Origin: Phoebastria nigripes
Taxonomy: Eukaryota > Chordata > Aves > Procellariiformes > Diomedeidae
DNA length: 64,000 nucleotides
Assembly: GCA_035582835.1 (NCBI GenBank)
Contig: JAYKAV010002717.1
Span: 1 to 64,000, forward strand
Direction of reading: 5' to 3'
Shown: piece by piece, positions 11,382-24,054 of the stretch
How positions within the stretch are numbered: the first letter of the stretch is position 1
Layout: each line of letters starts with the position of its first letter
The notes under the pieces: model-generated
Databases searched by the model: none
Told to the model about the DNA's origin: nothing
The model's input: the letters and a program-made list of their open reading frames with translations, nothing else
Program-made: the position numbers and the translations under genes

Positions 11382-13019
11382 CTGAAAGAGATAGACAGAA
11401 TTTCTTCCAAGTAAAACACTGCTAAACTACATGCTTATGATACACAGAAGAAGGAGGACAAATGAAACAGCAGTAGGATTTAGAATATTTTTAAGAGCAC
11501 GTGAATTCTTGCTTTTGCGTTGAGCTCTCTTCCTGGGCGACAAGTGGAAAGTGAAAAGTCAAAGTTCACAGATACCAACTCATGCAGCACAAACAGGGAT
11601 GGACCAGGGTTTGATTTGCAGCAATCCTGTAAGCTTCCAAAATTGTGTGTCCACATCTGGTCTTCACTAGAAATGAAATTCATGTTGGGCGTGCACTGCA
11701 TAAAGAGGACCTTCTGTCTATATTGCAAGGAGGGCACACCAGAGGTCACCACGGTGTGCAGGCACCACCTCAGTTCTACCAAAGAGAAACCTTTCAGAGT
11801 GCACATACTGCAGGACTAAAGCAAATTTGTACCAAAGGACCCTTTCTTGCACACTAAAACACTAGTGCAGACAGACCCAATGTGGTAACTGGTTTCACAT
11901 CACTTGGAATACATTGTTTAAGCCAGTCTAAATGGATGGAAATCAGTTGTCTTGGTTGGATGTTATGGTCTTGTATTCTGAAAGAAAACTTCTGTAGTAT
12001 GCTAAATTCTTTACTAATAAATTATTCTGTGAAGGAGTTTCTTCATTTTAAGAAATTAACACGACAACAAACAGCAATATTTGCGCATTAGAGAGTCAAG
12101 TAAATAAAGATACCAAAAAAAAAAAAAAAGACTCTGAGGAACACTAGAGGATGTATTTGAATGTTGGGAGCAGAGTTAATGATACTTCTGTGCAACGGCT
12201 TCAAAAGTTTAAATTTCACATCAAATTTTTTGGTGTTTATACCAGTAATGCCCACAATTGCCTAACACTAGGAATCATAAAATTTTATTTTGCTTGCTCA
12301 TTGCTATGTCAAAATCTCAGTGGGTGGTGGTCCAAAACATTCTATGGTCNGTGTCTCTGTCAGGGTGGAATTGTTTCCTGAAAAAATATTTTTACAGTCT
12401 AAGAAAAGTTAGGTTGAATTCTTTCTTTTGTCCATACGAAATCATTATCTCAAGTATTTAAAGTTCCTGTGAGACATTCTAGCAATTTCAGGGTTGNTGC
12501 AAGTCAGGAACAAAAGCTGGAAACAGAGTTAGTTAGGAGAGGTAACCTTTCTATTCCTCCCTCCTTCCAGTATGATGCCAACTGGAAAGGAAGCAAGAGG
12601 AACAGGGATCAGGTGGCATAGCGAGAGGCTGAAAGGAGAGAAGAAACCATAGATAGACTGTGCAAGGGGAATGATTGCTCTTTATTATATTACCACACAG
12701 CTATGTTATAACAAGATTTCACTACTGAAGACAAAGGGACTATGACTCCCATCCCAGAGCTTACATTCTAGGAGATCTGAATGAGCCACGTGTGGACGTT
12801 TTACAGGGTTACATGCTGCACATTTGTATAATGACTGACCTCAGCAGCATACAGGGACATGAGAGCTGCATGAGCCAGCTGAGAGAATCACAGCATTGTG
12901 TTTCAGTTGTAGAGCACCTAGACTTCATTACTAAGCAGTGGTGATGGATTAATGTAGGTGATGTGATGATGGATTTACTGGTTTTAGCAGAAACCTCAAC
13001 AAAATACAAGCACACTCAC
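11382..13019. other. CFH intron between CCP7 and CCP8
   Basis: This is the intron that carries the FHL-1 terminal exon in human. I could not identify a matching short exon. Read without splicing, CCP7 continues 23 codons to TAA at 12949-12951, and an AATAAA on the minus strand lies at 12681-12686. The rest is unremarkable. Confidence 0.55.
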
Positions 13020-13199
13020 TTTTACGGATACATCTTGGAGGAGGTGACCAGTCATCCTTTGTGCATGTGACTTCCCCATCTTCATGTTCAGTATGATAGT
13101 CATCGTTGCAGACATATTTAGCTCTTTCACCTTCCTTGTAAACATTCTTCTGGCTATGTGGGAAATACCCATTTTCCAGCTGTCTGACATGACATTTTT
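13020..13199 (-). CDS. CFH: CFH exon 9: CCP module 7
   Basis: The 180-base exon encodes KCHVRQLENGYFPHSQK and ends in DDWSPPPRCIRK, close to human CCP7 (LENGYNQNYGRKF and WSPTPRCIRV). By this alignment the residue matching human 402 (the Tyr/His polymorphism linked to macular degeneration) is a serine. The donor GTGAGT is good. If it is not used, the frame runs 23 more residues to a TAA at 12949-12951. In human, the short form FHL-1 also ends just after this module. Confidence 0.94.
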
Positions 13200-14488
13200 C
13201 TAGAGAAGGAAGGTAAGTACATTTAACCACAGTAATATGTACAGCAAGAACNGAGGTAAATTAATTCTTAGGAAGACAGTTACTAAAAAAGGGCCTCCTA
13301 GCACCTTTCTGTATCCTTCTACCCCAAAAAGACATTCGTGTTCAAACCCGAATGAAAGCATGTTTTTTTTCACTGCCCTAAGATTAACGAATCACATGAA
13401 CAGGAGTGCAAGTCACCATAAAGTGCTAAGAAGTGGTCTAGTAAACAATATCACTTACCTAGTGTTCATAAGCAAGGTTGGCTAACTTCAGTGCATCTAG
13501 CGCCATGTACACCAGCTCTGGTTTGGTCTGCTATGTCTCTAAAATGTTGATGTCTGCCCTGAGTCATTTTCAGCATTTGCCTCCAGGAGATTTTATCATC
13601 TCTGTGCAAATGTATCAGCCTCTCAAACCAGCTCTAGAGATTTCAGCAACAGCTAAGCATGCCGGCTTTACAGCATCCTGTGCCCCCAAGAGCCCAGACA
13701 CAAGGAAGATGGCTGAAGCAATGCTATAGCTGTGTTACTTGAGTAACTGGTCCTTTCCTCCGGGCAGGACTCCACTTCTTTCCTGCACTGAGCACCACTC
13801 CACTGAGGGCAACAGGGAAAGCTCAAGCTTTTGTAATCCACTTCCAGGCCCTACCAGTAGGTAGGAACTTTATTGTAACTGAAGATGTGTGTTAGGAGAG
13901 GATGCCTCAGCTCACTGCTTTAAATCTACTTTCTATAGTTCCATCATTAAGTCAGTGTATCTGGATCTCTTGCTGATGCCGTGATCACTTTCGGCTTATT
14001 GCAAGAGTGTGCCACCTTCTCAGCTCCAAATGTTATCCAAAGGGACCAGGCAATGGATCTCAGAAAGCAACCTCTAGACAAAGTGCCCAAGCCATGGAAG
14101 GAAGAATATATTTACATAGAGTAGAAACTCTCTGTATGTGCAGCTGTGTGTGCAGATGAAAGTAGATGCATGCATGTGACCCAGAAGCCGGAGAAGAGAA
14201 ACATTTCTTATGTATTTCTTAATCTCATGGATAGTTTCAGGACTAAAGAATCTCCAAAATCCAAAAGCATCGTTTCAGCCTTACTCACTTCAGAGTTTCA
14301 CTTACCAGCTGACAGTTTGAGCTCTGCAGATAGGATGACAGTCTGGGTGCAGTTCCAGGAGTCAACTAAAACAGTTCTACTTTAACAAACTGTTCTTTGT
14401 TCCGTCTTGTGCTCCATCGGCACAATTTCTGCTGCACAGACCTTTGATAATTATAACAGAATTGAGCATATGGTGGAAATATACTTAC
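13200..14488. other. CFH intron between CCP6 and CCP7
   Basis: This is 1.3 kb of intron, somewhat less AT-rich at 13480-13830. I recognised no element in it. Confidence 0.6.
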
Positions 14489-14689
14489 TGAGGCATTTTG
14501 GCTCTGGAGACCAGCCCCTTTCAGAACAGACCATTTGAACCCAGTATGCTCCACTCGGGGTTGAATAACCATTATTGCAGTGGTAATCAGCATGCTGCCC
14601 AAACCTCATTGGAAAGTAATAGTTTTTGTAGTACTCCAGTCCATCACTTAACTTGCCATTTTCTATAGTTGGGTAGTCACACGGTTTCT
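14489..14689 (-). CDS. CFH: CFH exon 8: CCP module 6
   Basis: The 201-base exon (67 codons) encodes KPCDYPTIENGKLSDG, YYFPMRFGQHADYHC and TPSGAYWVQMVCSERGW, then SPEPKC. Human CCP6 has KPCDYPDIKHG, PYFPVAVGKYYSYYC and TPSGSYWDHIHC. It is a longer CCP with the same insertion pattern as the human one. Human CCP6-8 bind polyanions and several bacterial ligands. The acceptor is CAAG, with AG directly repeated. Confidence 0.94.
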
Positions 14690-16198
14690 CTTGAAACAGA
14701 ATTTAACAGCAACAATATCAACACATGCATGACAAAAAGCTCAGGACACAATTAATTCAGATTCAGGTTCATCATCTGAGTGTTCTCTGAAACTGGCAGA
14801 ATCAGGACTGCACACCTTGGCAGATCCTAAGGAATGCAGGAAAAATTGTGCTCTGCTTCTGGTGTCTTTGTCATTACCTATACTACGTTGGTTCCCTCTG
14901 TTCCCATTGCAACCAACAGAAATCCAGTCAATATTCTCAGTGGACTCCAAAGGCTGATTCATGACACCAAATGTAAGTATTTATTCTACGGTGAGATGAC
15001 ACTGTTTTGGTAGAGTGTCTTGACTAAGTTTACTATACTGACCATGATGGGAGCCCAGACAGCTAACTCAGGTATAGACACTGAACTGTGGACTCTTAAA
15101 ATTGAGATGACTCCTGTCACCATTTTCATCTGTAACTTTTCGGATTCTGCACCAAAAGCTCTTCCTAGCTCTTCTCATTTTTATTTTAAAACTATAGTAT
15201 TTTTCTTTTGTTCTCTCAGTTCCTCAAGAGAACTGACCCTTTTCAGGGACAAGTCAAGGATAGAAGGAGGAGATTCCCAGAAGCTTTCATTCAAGTTTAC
15301 CCAGGGTATCCTATTTGGCCATGGCAGGCAGGTTCCTCCTGAAGTGCTCTGACCAAGAGCCTACACGCTGGGGCAGGGGAGATCACCCACTGGACAGACC
15401 ATTCAATAATGAGTGAGGTGGTCTCAGAATGATACCTGAATTTCAGAATCCATACAATCATAGAGAAGAGATTAATCCAGATACTAACAGTGCACTTTTC
15501 AGGAATAGTTCAAATCATCCAAAGGTTCACTTACAAGACTGATTTCATCAGGGTTTCTCTCACATCCTGTTTTCTAAGTTTTTCTTTTATTTTCAGTGAC
15601 CAAAGATCAACGAATGCTAGATTATGAAATTAATTGCTAATTTAATTATTTATTTGTTAATGCTGTGCCTACTGGGCAAAACTATCATTGTAGTTATGGG
15701 AAGCTTAAGCCAAGAAAGAACTCACAAACAATCAAGAATATCTTGTTTTGTTATTTGACAGGTAAGTATGCAATAAACTTTAACTGCAAGTAAAAATCTA
15801 AAGCTGTGATAACTACGATGAAAGATACCTTCCAACCATTACCTATGTTTTGTTTTGGTTTGGATACTTCAACACTCACTGTGTCCTCTTATCTTGACTG
15901 GCACTCCTCAGGTGGACCACAAACCTTCCTGACGGGAAGCTGACTATAGCACTTTTTAACACATATTTTCACAAATACAGTCATAGAAAATACCTGTGTT
16001 TATAAACATAATGTAAATGTAAATTATACATTTGTTTTTATAGATGACTTTTCTAAACCATCAAATTAAGCACGAAGAAACACAGTGAATAAGCAACTCT
16101 TACTTCTAATGCTTCTTAAGTTTTTCTCTTGACCTTTTTTCACTGAGATATTTCCAACAACTCTACATATTGTGTCTTCATTCATGCGAGCTACTTAC
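14690..16198. other. CFH intron between CCP5 and CCP6
   Basis: This is 1.5 kb of intron with chance reading frames only. I see no recognised repeat. Confidence 0.6.
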
Positions 16199-16378
16199 GG
16201 ACACAACCTGGATCAGGCACCCAGCCATTCTTGGTGCATTCAGCTGTGCTTTTGCCAGTCAATGTTTTGAAATGATATCCAGGATTACATTGTATTGTGA
16301 TTATATCACCTGCTATGTAGTTGTCTTCTTGAGGTCTAAAGTTCCCATTGGGAATTCTTGGAGGAGAGCATACAATTT
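16199..16378 (-). CDS. CFH: CFH exon 7: CCP module 5
   Basis: The 180-base exon (60 codons) encodes VCSPPRIPNGNFRP, then AGDIITIQCNPGYHF and CTKNGWVPDPGC. This resembles human CCP5 (PYIPNGDYSP, TGDEITYQC, GWIPAPRC). Four cysteines and the Trp are present, and the module sits in the expected order between CCP4 and CCP6. The donor GTAAGTAG is strong. Confidence 0.93.
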
Positions 16379-19300
16379 CTAAATAAAAAGAGAAAAATTG
16401 GATGCTAATTTGAAGAATATGTTTATATGTATTGCATAAGTTCTTATTTTCATAGTATATTGACCACAACTGCATAAAATTGTTAAAAAGATGTCCTTTT
16501 CTTTTTTCTTTTTTTTTGTTTTTTTTTCTTTTTTTTGTCCTTTTCTTAGGGCAAAAAAAAGGTTACATTTCTCTCCCACTCTTAGAAATGTACAGTTCTG
16601 TAAGAGGAGAATGACAGCTGTTACTGATGTCATGCTAATTAGAAGATTAAAATTTAATTCCAAAGAGAATGGCTGGAGCAAGAACTAGAGGTGATCAAAC
16701 TGAATCTGACTAATCTTTTCCAGTAGGTCATTCCACAGCTGGAGCTCAAAATGACCTATGCTAGGCTCACTCACAGCTCTCCTGGTCTGGTTTATGGACA
16801 CTGTCCCAAGGGAGGGCAGGTTCACTGGCAGGTCCTAAATGGAGAAATAACTATACCTAACTAAGAACTGATCATTCAAAGGCTGTCTGATTAAGATTAG
16901 GGTCTTGCACTGACACTGGAAGTATTTCAACAACTGAGAAAGGACAAGAATGCTATTCTAAAAAGCTCATGATATCTTTATGCTCAGAGAAGCCAGGCAA
17001 ACATATTATTTATAAACTGGAGCCTGTCTTTTGGGTTTTTTTGTATTCTACTTCCAATTTAGAAAATATCACAAACACACTCAGGGCTGGGAGGGGATGA
17101 CTGTAAGGTAACTACGGGTTGGTCCTGCTGTGGAGTGAAGGTGGGCGAATCAGCTGTATGCATGTACTCCTGAATCATCTAGGTTCAGTGGTAAGTCAAA
17201 CAGGATCCAGAACCACTATTCGAATATGCCCCAAGTATCAGAGCCCAGTGTATCAGTGTCTGGAAGAATGTTTCGTTTGGCACTTCACAGTGCAGTATGT
17301 TGATAAACCGTAGGCAATGCATATTAATTAGTATCATTACTAATCTTGAAGCAGAGAGGTCAAGAACTGAGTGGGCACTAAGACTGACTACTCTTTATTT
17401 CTAAAGGAGTCTTTCTGGAAGAGGTCCCAGGAAGGTGGGTGGTACATAACATCCTACAATGTTGCCCTGTTGCCAACATTTTTTTCCAGTTTCAAGTGTT
17501 TGGCAATTTCTTGAAGACAATTCAAGGCACTAATGATTTCCCCAAAATTTACATCAAATTATTTAAACTGGGACATAACATGCGTATTTCTGTTTGTGGG
17601 ATTTGGAGGTTTAATTAGAGTCTTTAAGTGCTGTAGCTGAATGAAACTAAAGTAAAATCCATGACCCAGAGGTCTGATGTCAAACAGGACTAGCCTCAGA
17701 AATTATGGTTTTGTCATCTCAAGTGCTCAGAAGGCATTTGGGAGTTAGAAAGCAAGAGGGAGTTTCAGCACTGTCAATATATTAATTTGTAGAGATTCTC
17801 AGACAATTTCTGATGGGAAGTTTGAACACCATGGATAATATGGTTGTGCAATTACAGTTCTGATGACATTAAACAAATTGCTGTCTTCATCCTAGAGAAA
17901 GGGTCATGGACAGTGGCAGGATTCATGCATACCATGTTACTTTGGTCTCTGTTTATACATCACTTCATGTCCATGGTTCTTAGGGTTAGTGAACTTCAAA
18001 TCTATGTTGTACACAATTCTTGACATAATGGCTATGTAGCAAGCACTATTGTTTTCAGCTTTATGTATAATCTAGCACTACAATTCCATTGTTATTTTCA
18101 GCTTAGACACTTATGGCCATCAATGGACTACTTATCCTTCTGAAATTGGACTACTTCACATTTGCTCGAACTCCTTTGGAAATGGCCGTGTCAACTTCAG
18201 ATTGTTCTTCCTACAACACTATCTTACTATCTCAGAAGAACTCTTGAAAGACAGTTTACAAACTTAAGTCAGGATTTTAATATGAAAGATACTTTGAAAG
18301 ATACTTTTGTAATTTCTAGTCATTTCTGAAAGGTTCCACAGTACACTAACAATTTCTTACTGAAGTTCCATCAGTGAAACAGGGATCATTTTTTAATTGT
18401 TCCTCTTTGGTTGGAACTGGTTGGTCAGAACTAGTAGCCTGGAAATTTCAAGAATGGATATAATGACTAGCAACCAGGTGCTCAGTCTGCTCAAACTACA
18501 GTAAGACTCACCAGGACACTCAGACAAAATGCAGAGGTCAGTTCAGTAGGTCAAGCAAATTTCTATTGTCTCAAATGTTCATACAGGGTGAGATGTGGAA
18601 TGGTATTTTACTGAGTGGTTAGTCCTATGATTACAAGTAGCGGAGTCTTGGCTATGGTGACACAGCATCTCAACTACTGAACACGGAAGACCTGAAGATG
18701 CATTAACTTGTATCTCCCCCTCAAAGAACTGCTTGTGATTCGTAAGGAGGTCATCACGTTAAGACTATTAGCTTTCCCCAATTTTATTCATACTGCTGCA
18801 ATTCATATGGTATCAAACAAATATCTCTTTACCCAGTCTTCCAACATACAGCACAGCCACTGACTTGTACCAGTTATGTTCATGTTAAACACACTTAAAA
18901 ACGTATCAAGACTTGATGTGAAGACAATAGGACTTCAAAAACCATACCACTTCTCTAAGAAGTTGGTTTCAAATGTTAATTTTCCCATGCCATTAAAAAT
19001 TTCAGATTCCTTCTGTAGTTTGAATTTCTTAGGTATTAATACTTTTTCTTCCTACTTGCTTAAATACTCTTTTTAGTGTCTAATTTTTCCATTCCTTAGA
19101 TAAAACATTTTCATCGTATTTTGTAGAAGGTAAAGGGATTCAGCTTTATCCTTCCTATTTGTCCAAATTAGGATTTTTTTCTAACCCAAGAAATCTTTTT
19201 CCTGTGTTCTCCCCACTAATTCAGAATAATATAAAAAAAGAATAAAATAACAACAGCTACTAATGCTGCATGAAGTATTTTAGCATCAATATCTCATTTA

Positions 19301-19576
19301 TGCGGTATACTGGAACAATTGTTGCTTCGTGGACCTATTTAACTACACTCAAGTAACAAAAGACTGAATTCACTGTTTTTCCTACTGCTCTCCATGAAAA
19401 ACTCTTATTCATTTGTTTGGTCCTTTTAACACTTAATCCTTCCAGATCTTCATGGGATATTGGTCAGATGTGGATGGATTTCTTTTGTTATTAATAAACA
19501 AACTTTTGTCATTACTGATCTCTGAAATTACTTCCAAACACAACAAACGTGCAAAATAACTTTAGACAAGGCTAAC
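16379..19576. other. CFH intron between CCP4 and CCP5
   Basis: This 3.2 kb intron has a T-rich tract at about 16495-16545 on the plus strand and a short direct repeat (AAGATACTTT twice) near 18287-18308. I found no exon or recognised transposon. Confidence 0.6.
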
Positions 19577-19747
19577 CAGTGCAATAGGGGGTTGGATTCC
19601 ATCCTGATTCAGTACATTGTACATCTGCTCTTTGAGCATATCTGTATCCTTTATCACAGGCAAACTGCAGTCGTTCAGATTCCTTGTAAGACCCCTTTGG
19701 AGAATGTACATATCCATGCAGAATTTTTGGCACATCACAGATAATCT
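19577..19747 (-). CDS. CFH: CFH exon 6: CCP module 4
   Basis: The 171-base exon (57 codons) encodes a compact CCP. Its motifs SYKESERLQFAC and CTESGWNPTPYC closely match human YKENERFQYKC and CTESGWRPLPSC. It has four cysteines and would complete the four-module C3b and cofactor unit. The donor is GTTAGC, a weaker variant of GTAAGT. Confidence 0.94.
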
Positions 19748-21982
19748 CTGAAATGGAGAAAGACAAAATCCATATATTTTTGTTTATTTTTATTTGCTGA
19801 GAATAAATGCCTAGTGGAATAAAATTTACGTTTTTTTTTTTCATTTGACTTCACAAAAACATATGCATTTGGAAACTGTTTGAAACTTATTTGAGAACTC
19901 TTCAGTGACCTGCTTGTGGGTGCCAGGTAGAAAATGTGGTGTAGCACAGCATCAACAATTGGTTCATGAGACAGATTTCAGGGCTTTGGATTTTAATGGA
20001 TCTCAGAATCAGTATATAAGGCAGGGGATGTTCCAAAATAAGCAACTAGGCTAGCTGAAGTTTAGGATTTTCCATTTTTCAGATAATTTCATTTCCTTGT
20101 AATTTCCAGCGAATCTAAAGCGCTCTCATAGCCAGTAGACGATTAGTTAAATCATGGCTTCAACAGGAAAAAAGAATTAAACTATCTGGAAAACTGACAC
20201 TAGAATGCTTCACTATCTATAAAAGAACCTCAGCATCCTCAGCTCCTTGCCAAACCCAGTAAAACTACTGAGATCTTGCAGCTTCCAAAAACTGCATTCA
20301 TAAAGCCAGAAAACATTCAAGGCGCTGCTTCCTAGGCCACAGAGCAGGACACCAAAGAGTTCACTTGGATTTCTTTGCTGGATTTACTTTGTATTTAGGA
20401 TGAAATATAGCTCAGTGAAACTGTCATTGTTTAATAAAATTCATTATATTCTGCAAATGTTACAAGCACGTGTTTAATCCCACTTTATGCTGTTCAAATT
20501 ATAATATATGGGGGTTTCAAAGCACTGAAATTTTGAAAAAAACATACATGTATCTGACATCCTGATATATGTACTCTGCTCTTCTAAATGCATACTTCCC
20601 GATCAGATAACGTATAAATAGTCTAAGAAACTTGATGGACTGAATATTTAACAGTGATTGTTACCATAAGCCTCCTGGGATTCATTCTTACATACTGACA
20701 ATCCAATCCCATAAAATCTCTATTTGCAAAATAGCAGGAATAACCCCATCCACCAGTACAAGCTGTGGGCGGGGCAGGGTGGGGTCGACTGGCTGAAAAG
20801 TAGTTTTGCAGAAAAAAACTTGGCAGTCCTGATGGACAAGTTGAACAGGGGCCAGCAATGTGCCTTTGCAGCAAACAAAGAAAACAGCGTCCTGGGCTCC
20901 ATTGGTAAGAGTGTTGCCAGCAGGTCAAAAGAGGTGATCCTTCCCCTCTACTCAGCACTGGTCAGACCACACCTGGAGTGCTGTGTCCAGGTCTGAGCTC
21001 CCCAATACAGGAAAGACATGGACATACTGGAGCAGGTCCAGGGAGGGGACATGAAGATAATTAAGGAATTGGAAAAACTGACAGATAAAGAGAAGCTTAG
21101 AAAGTCTAGAGAAAAGAAGGCTTGGGGGGGAGGGAGGATCTTATTAATGTGTATATGTATAAATTCCTGACTGTGGTGGGGCAGCAGAAGTAAAGATGAT
21201 GGAGCCAGACCCTTCTCATTGGCACCCAGTGACAAGATGAGAAGCAATGGGCACAAATTGAAACACAGGAAATACCACTTAAACATAAGAAAAAACATTT
21301 TTACTTAAGAGTGGTCAAACACTGGAATGGGTTACCCAGAGAGGCTGTGGAGTTTCCATCCTTGGAGATGTTCAAAAATCAACTGGACATGGTCTTGAGC
21401 AACTTGCCCTAGCTGACTGCTTGGAGGGACCTTCAGAGGTCCCTTCCAACCTCACCTATTCTGTGGTTCTGTAAAAACTAAACATGAATTAACCTTCTAA
21501 CTTGTCAAAACACATTAGTCTGAAGAAAGAAAAATCCATCATGATTTCTTTGTATTTTATATATCCTAAGAACATGAGCGAATTAAAATCATACTTGTTT
21601 TTTAAACTTGGTTCACATGGATTCAAAATTGTTTGTAATTACTTTGGTTAAATCAACACTGAAGTGATTGAATCTTATGTAGACATACCAAAGGTAGTTT
21701 CAAAGAAATTGACTGCAGCCTGGCAAAACATACAGCTTGCAGTAAAAATGTGGAACAAACAGATGGTCCATTATGACTATATTAGCATCCAATATCCTCT
21801 GATTTCTCTTTCTTATCCTACTTCTTCTGCATATATGCAATGGAGATTGTTTACAGAGAAACTATGCTTAATTGCTGTGGAATAAAGTGAAAGCTTTGTA
21901 GTTTCCTGTATGGTAACCAGTCCTTAGAAGTCTGTGAGAATAAAGCTTCTTAATTACAGATAATAAATAGTGTCCTTTTTAC
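19748..21982. other. CFH intron between CCP3 and CCP4
   Basis: This 2.2 kb intron is about one-third old CR1 (20737-21472). I see nothing notable in the rest. Confidence 0.65.
20737..21472 (+). mobile_element. CR1 LINE, old degraded 3' fragment
   Basis: The sequence can be followed as CR1 ORF2 C-terminal region. It includes [17 protein letters not shown], the equivalent of the VRPHLEYC segment in the 5485-6123 copy, and later TGGAGATGTTCAAAAATC. The end carries the CR1 3' UTR pattern (GGGACCTTCAGAGGTCCC, then TTCCAACCT) and a decayed TTCTGTGGTTCTG tail. Frameshifts, stops and many substitutions show an old insertion. It lies antisense in the CFH intron between CCP3 and CCP4. Confidence 0.88.
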
Positions 21983-22177
21983 CTTGGCACTGAGGCACAT
22001 CACTATTCCATCTTCCATTAGAAGAGCAAATTATTTCTTTAGATCCAACAAGCTTGTATTTTGCATTACATTCAAAATTTACAACCTGGCCAAAGGAATA
22101 TTCTCGGCCTAGCTCAAATGCACCAGTCATAATTATTCTTCCATTTTCTGGTGCTTGTACAGGTAAACACTTCGCCA
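21983..22177 (-). CDS. CFH: CFH exon 5: CCP module 3
   Basis: The 195-base exon (65 codons, phase 1 at both ends) encodes KCLPVQAPENGRI, matching human KCLPVTAPENGKI, then REYSFGQVVNFEC and GRWNSDVPQC. All four canonical cysteines and the Trp are present. In human CFH, module 3 is part of the N-terminal regulatory region on C3b. The acceptor TTTCCAG and donor GTAAAA are normal. Confidence 0.95.
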
Positions 22178-23977
22178 CTGGAAAATAAAACAAAACAAAA
22201 CAAAAGGAAAGGAAAAAANCAGCCATTTTGAGGTCTATTCTGTAAAATAAATTGACATACAAAAAAGTTAAAATACAGAAAACTCACTGTAATTTCCTTA
22301 CACATTTTAAAAATATACACTCTTGTTATGTATTCAGATACCATTTGCAACAGATACAATACAAAACCCTAAGCAAAAAGACAGACTGACATAGGAGGAA
22401 GCTTGTAGACTGGCTCTCATCATCCTCTTCTCTGCCCTTGAAGACTAAAGACAGAGCACCCACTGAACTAGATGACCTCCTGAGGTCTCGCCCAAACTAA
22501 ATTATCCTATGATCCTATGAATTCTATGGATGGTTAGATGAGCCTCGACTGACACATAGGGTCATTCAACTTTGTCAAAATAGGTTAATTTACTTTAGAG
22601 CTATGCCAAACTGAATTTGCTATAAACAAATATCTGGAAAAGTGCTGTGTTATAGACTGACTACAACAGTTCAGTTACTAACTAAAAATCCTAGTTAAGG
22701 ATATCAGAACAATTATATTACTGAAGTAAACAAACACAATGTCAGCCATGAATTTAGACCTCTTGTATCTCCTAACTTTGTAACTGCAGAAAAAGGAAGA
22801 ATTAATGTATGTCATCAGATATTTCTTATTAAGGGGGAAATGACTATCAAAGCTCATTCTTAAACGTTCACATAGATATCACTGAGCATGTACAAAAGTG
22901 GCTAGTGTTTTGCCTACCATAGCTCCCACTTCTTTCTCACAACATTCTCCATCTTATAAGCCATCTGCCTTTCCTATGAGCTCACATTCTATCATCTAAG
23001 TTCCTCACAATTAGGACATTATACAAATACTTTCTTTCATAGGCAATCATATTTCAGCCTAATGAAAATTCCTCTATCATGAAAGAAAAATCTTATGAGG
23101 ACTTTGAAATTGCAGTATCTTGGTGACATGTGACAAAAATGTTGGAAACCATTGCTCTATACTGTGCAGATAGAGACCTGTATGCCTAAAATTGAGGACA
23201 CTCAAAATCCAGTAAACTAAATGTGAAATATCTGAGACGAAGGAAATGCCAAACACAGACAACAAACTCTAGACAAGAGAAAGATATCTACTTTTATTTG
23301 TGATTCTTTATTTAGAGACCCTTTCCTGACATTAGATGCTTAACCTAAAGAGAAATTTCACCACTGCACACGTATGTTAAAATAGACCAGTTAAAAATAT
23401 CTTTGGGAAGAAAGGAAGCTTATTTTCATAATCATACAGGTTTGAAATTGGTGAAAAGGTTTCCAAAATCAGGAAAGTATCATCTGAGCCATCCAGTCTA
23501 TTAAGTCTTGAGGTCTGAGTCTCTCTTGCTCTTATTCTTACTTACTGAAGTTCTTCCACAGTATGCTAATCAGGAGAAGAACTTATAACACAATCGTAAT
23601 GGCTAGGATATTCACAAGGGTGGAGGAGGAAACTAGCTAAAAACACACATGCTTTCACATACATCCGAAATGCCTCATCCCAGCTTTTGTAACCATGTTT
23701 TNCAGACATCTAGTCTATCAGGGCCTTTAGGTGAGGCAGAGCTTTAAGCCAGTCTGGGGGTGACAAGACTCCATTTTGTGAATGCTTTTTAACAAAAGCT
23801 TGAGTGCTTATTGGACTAAAATGACTGAGCAGTTATTGTAAGAGTTTCGCTGCTGCATAGCTTGAATTTAAACATATGTGAATTAATACCAGTAGAGTGA
23901 TCACAGACTAGTTCTAGATAGTATCAGACAGATAAAAAGACAGTTTGATAAAGAATTAAATGTCAAACTCCATTTAC
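22178..23977. other. CFH intron between the second CCP2 exon and CCP3
   Basis: This 1.8 kb intron holds the CR1 tail at 22465-22531. I see nothing else recognisable. Confidence 0.6.
22465..22531 (+). mobile_element. CR1 LINE, 3' UTR remnant
   Basis: About 65 bases match the CR1 3' end: ACTAGATGACCTCCTGAGGT, then a run of decayed CCTATGATCCTATG units ending in TTCTATGG. No coding part is visible upstream, so this is only the tail of a severely truncated copy. Confidence 0.75.
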
Positions 23978-24054
23978 CTTCACAGTGAGGGATGTCATTG
24001 CTCCATCCATCTGCCTGACACTCACGGTAATTTCTTTGGCTGAGCATCTGGTAT
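23978..24054 (-). CDS. CFH: CFH exon 4: second part of CCP module 2
   Basis: This 77-base exon completes CCP2. It starts after an unusual acceptor (ATTCGGTAAG) and encodes [20 protein letters not shown], then IPHCE. Human has YQLLGEINYREC and DGWTNDIPICE here. It is too short to stand out as an open reading frame and was found by matching the phase 2 border and the expected Cys III, Trp and Cys IV. The donor is GTAAAT. The acceptor lacks a strong pyrimidine tract, which may weaken inclusion of the exon. Confidence 0.93.

Noticed and set aside
11382..13019. Search for the human-type FHL-1 terminal exon
   Set aside because: The human exon adds only about four residues, too short to recognise here without transcript data. 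Only the read-through alternative is reported.
12996..13190. Second minus-strand frame across CCP7
   Set aside because: It is a shadow of the real CCP7 frame and has no CCP pattern.
16490..16550. T-rich tract as a polypyrimidine signal for a hidden plus-strand exon
   Set aside because: CFH is on the minus strand and no exon-like frame follows on the plus strand.
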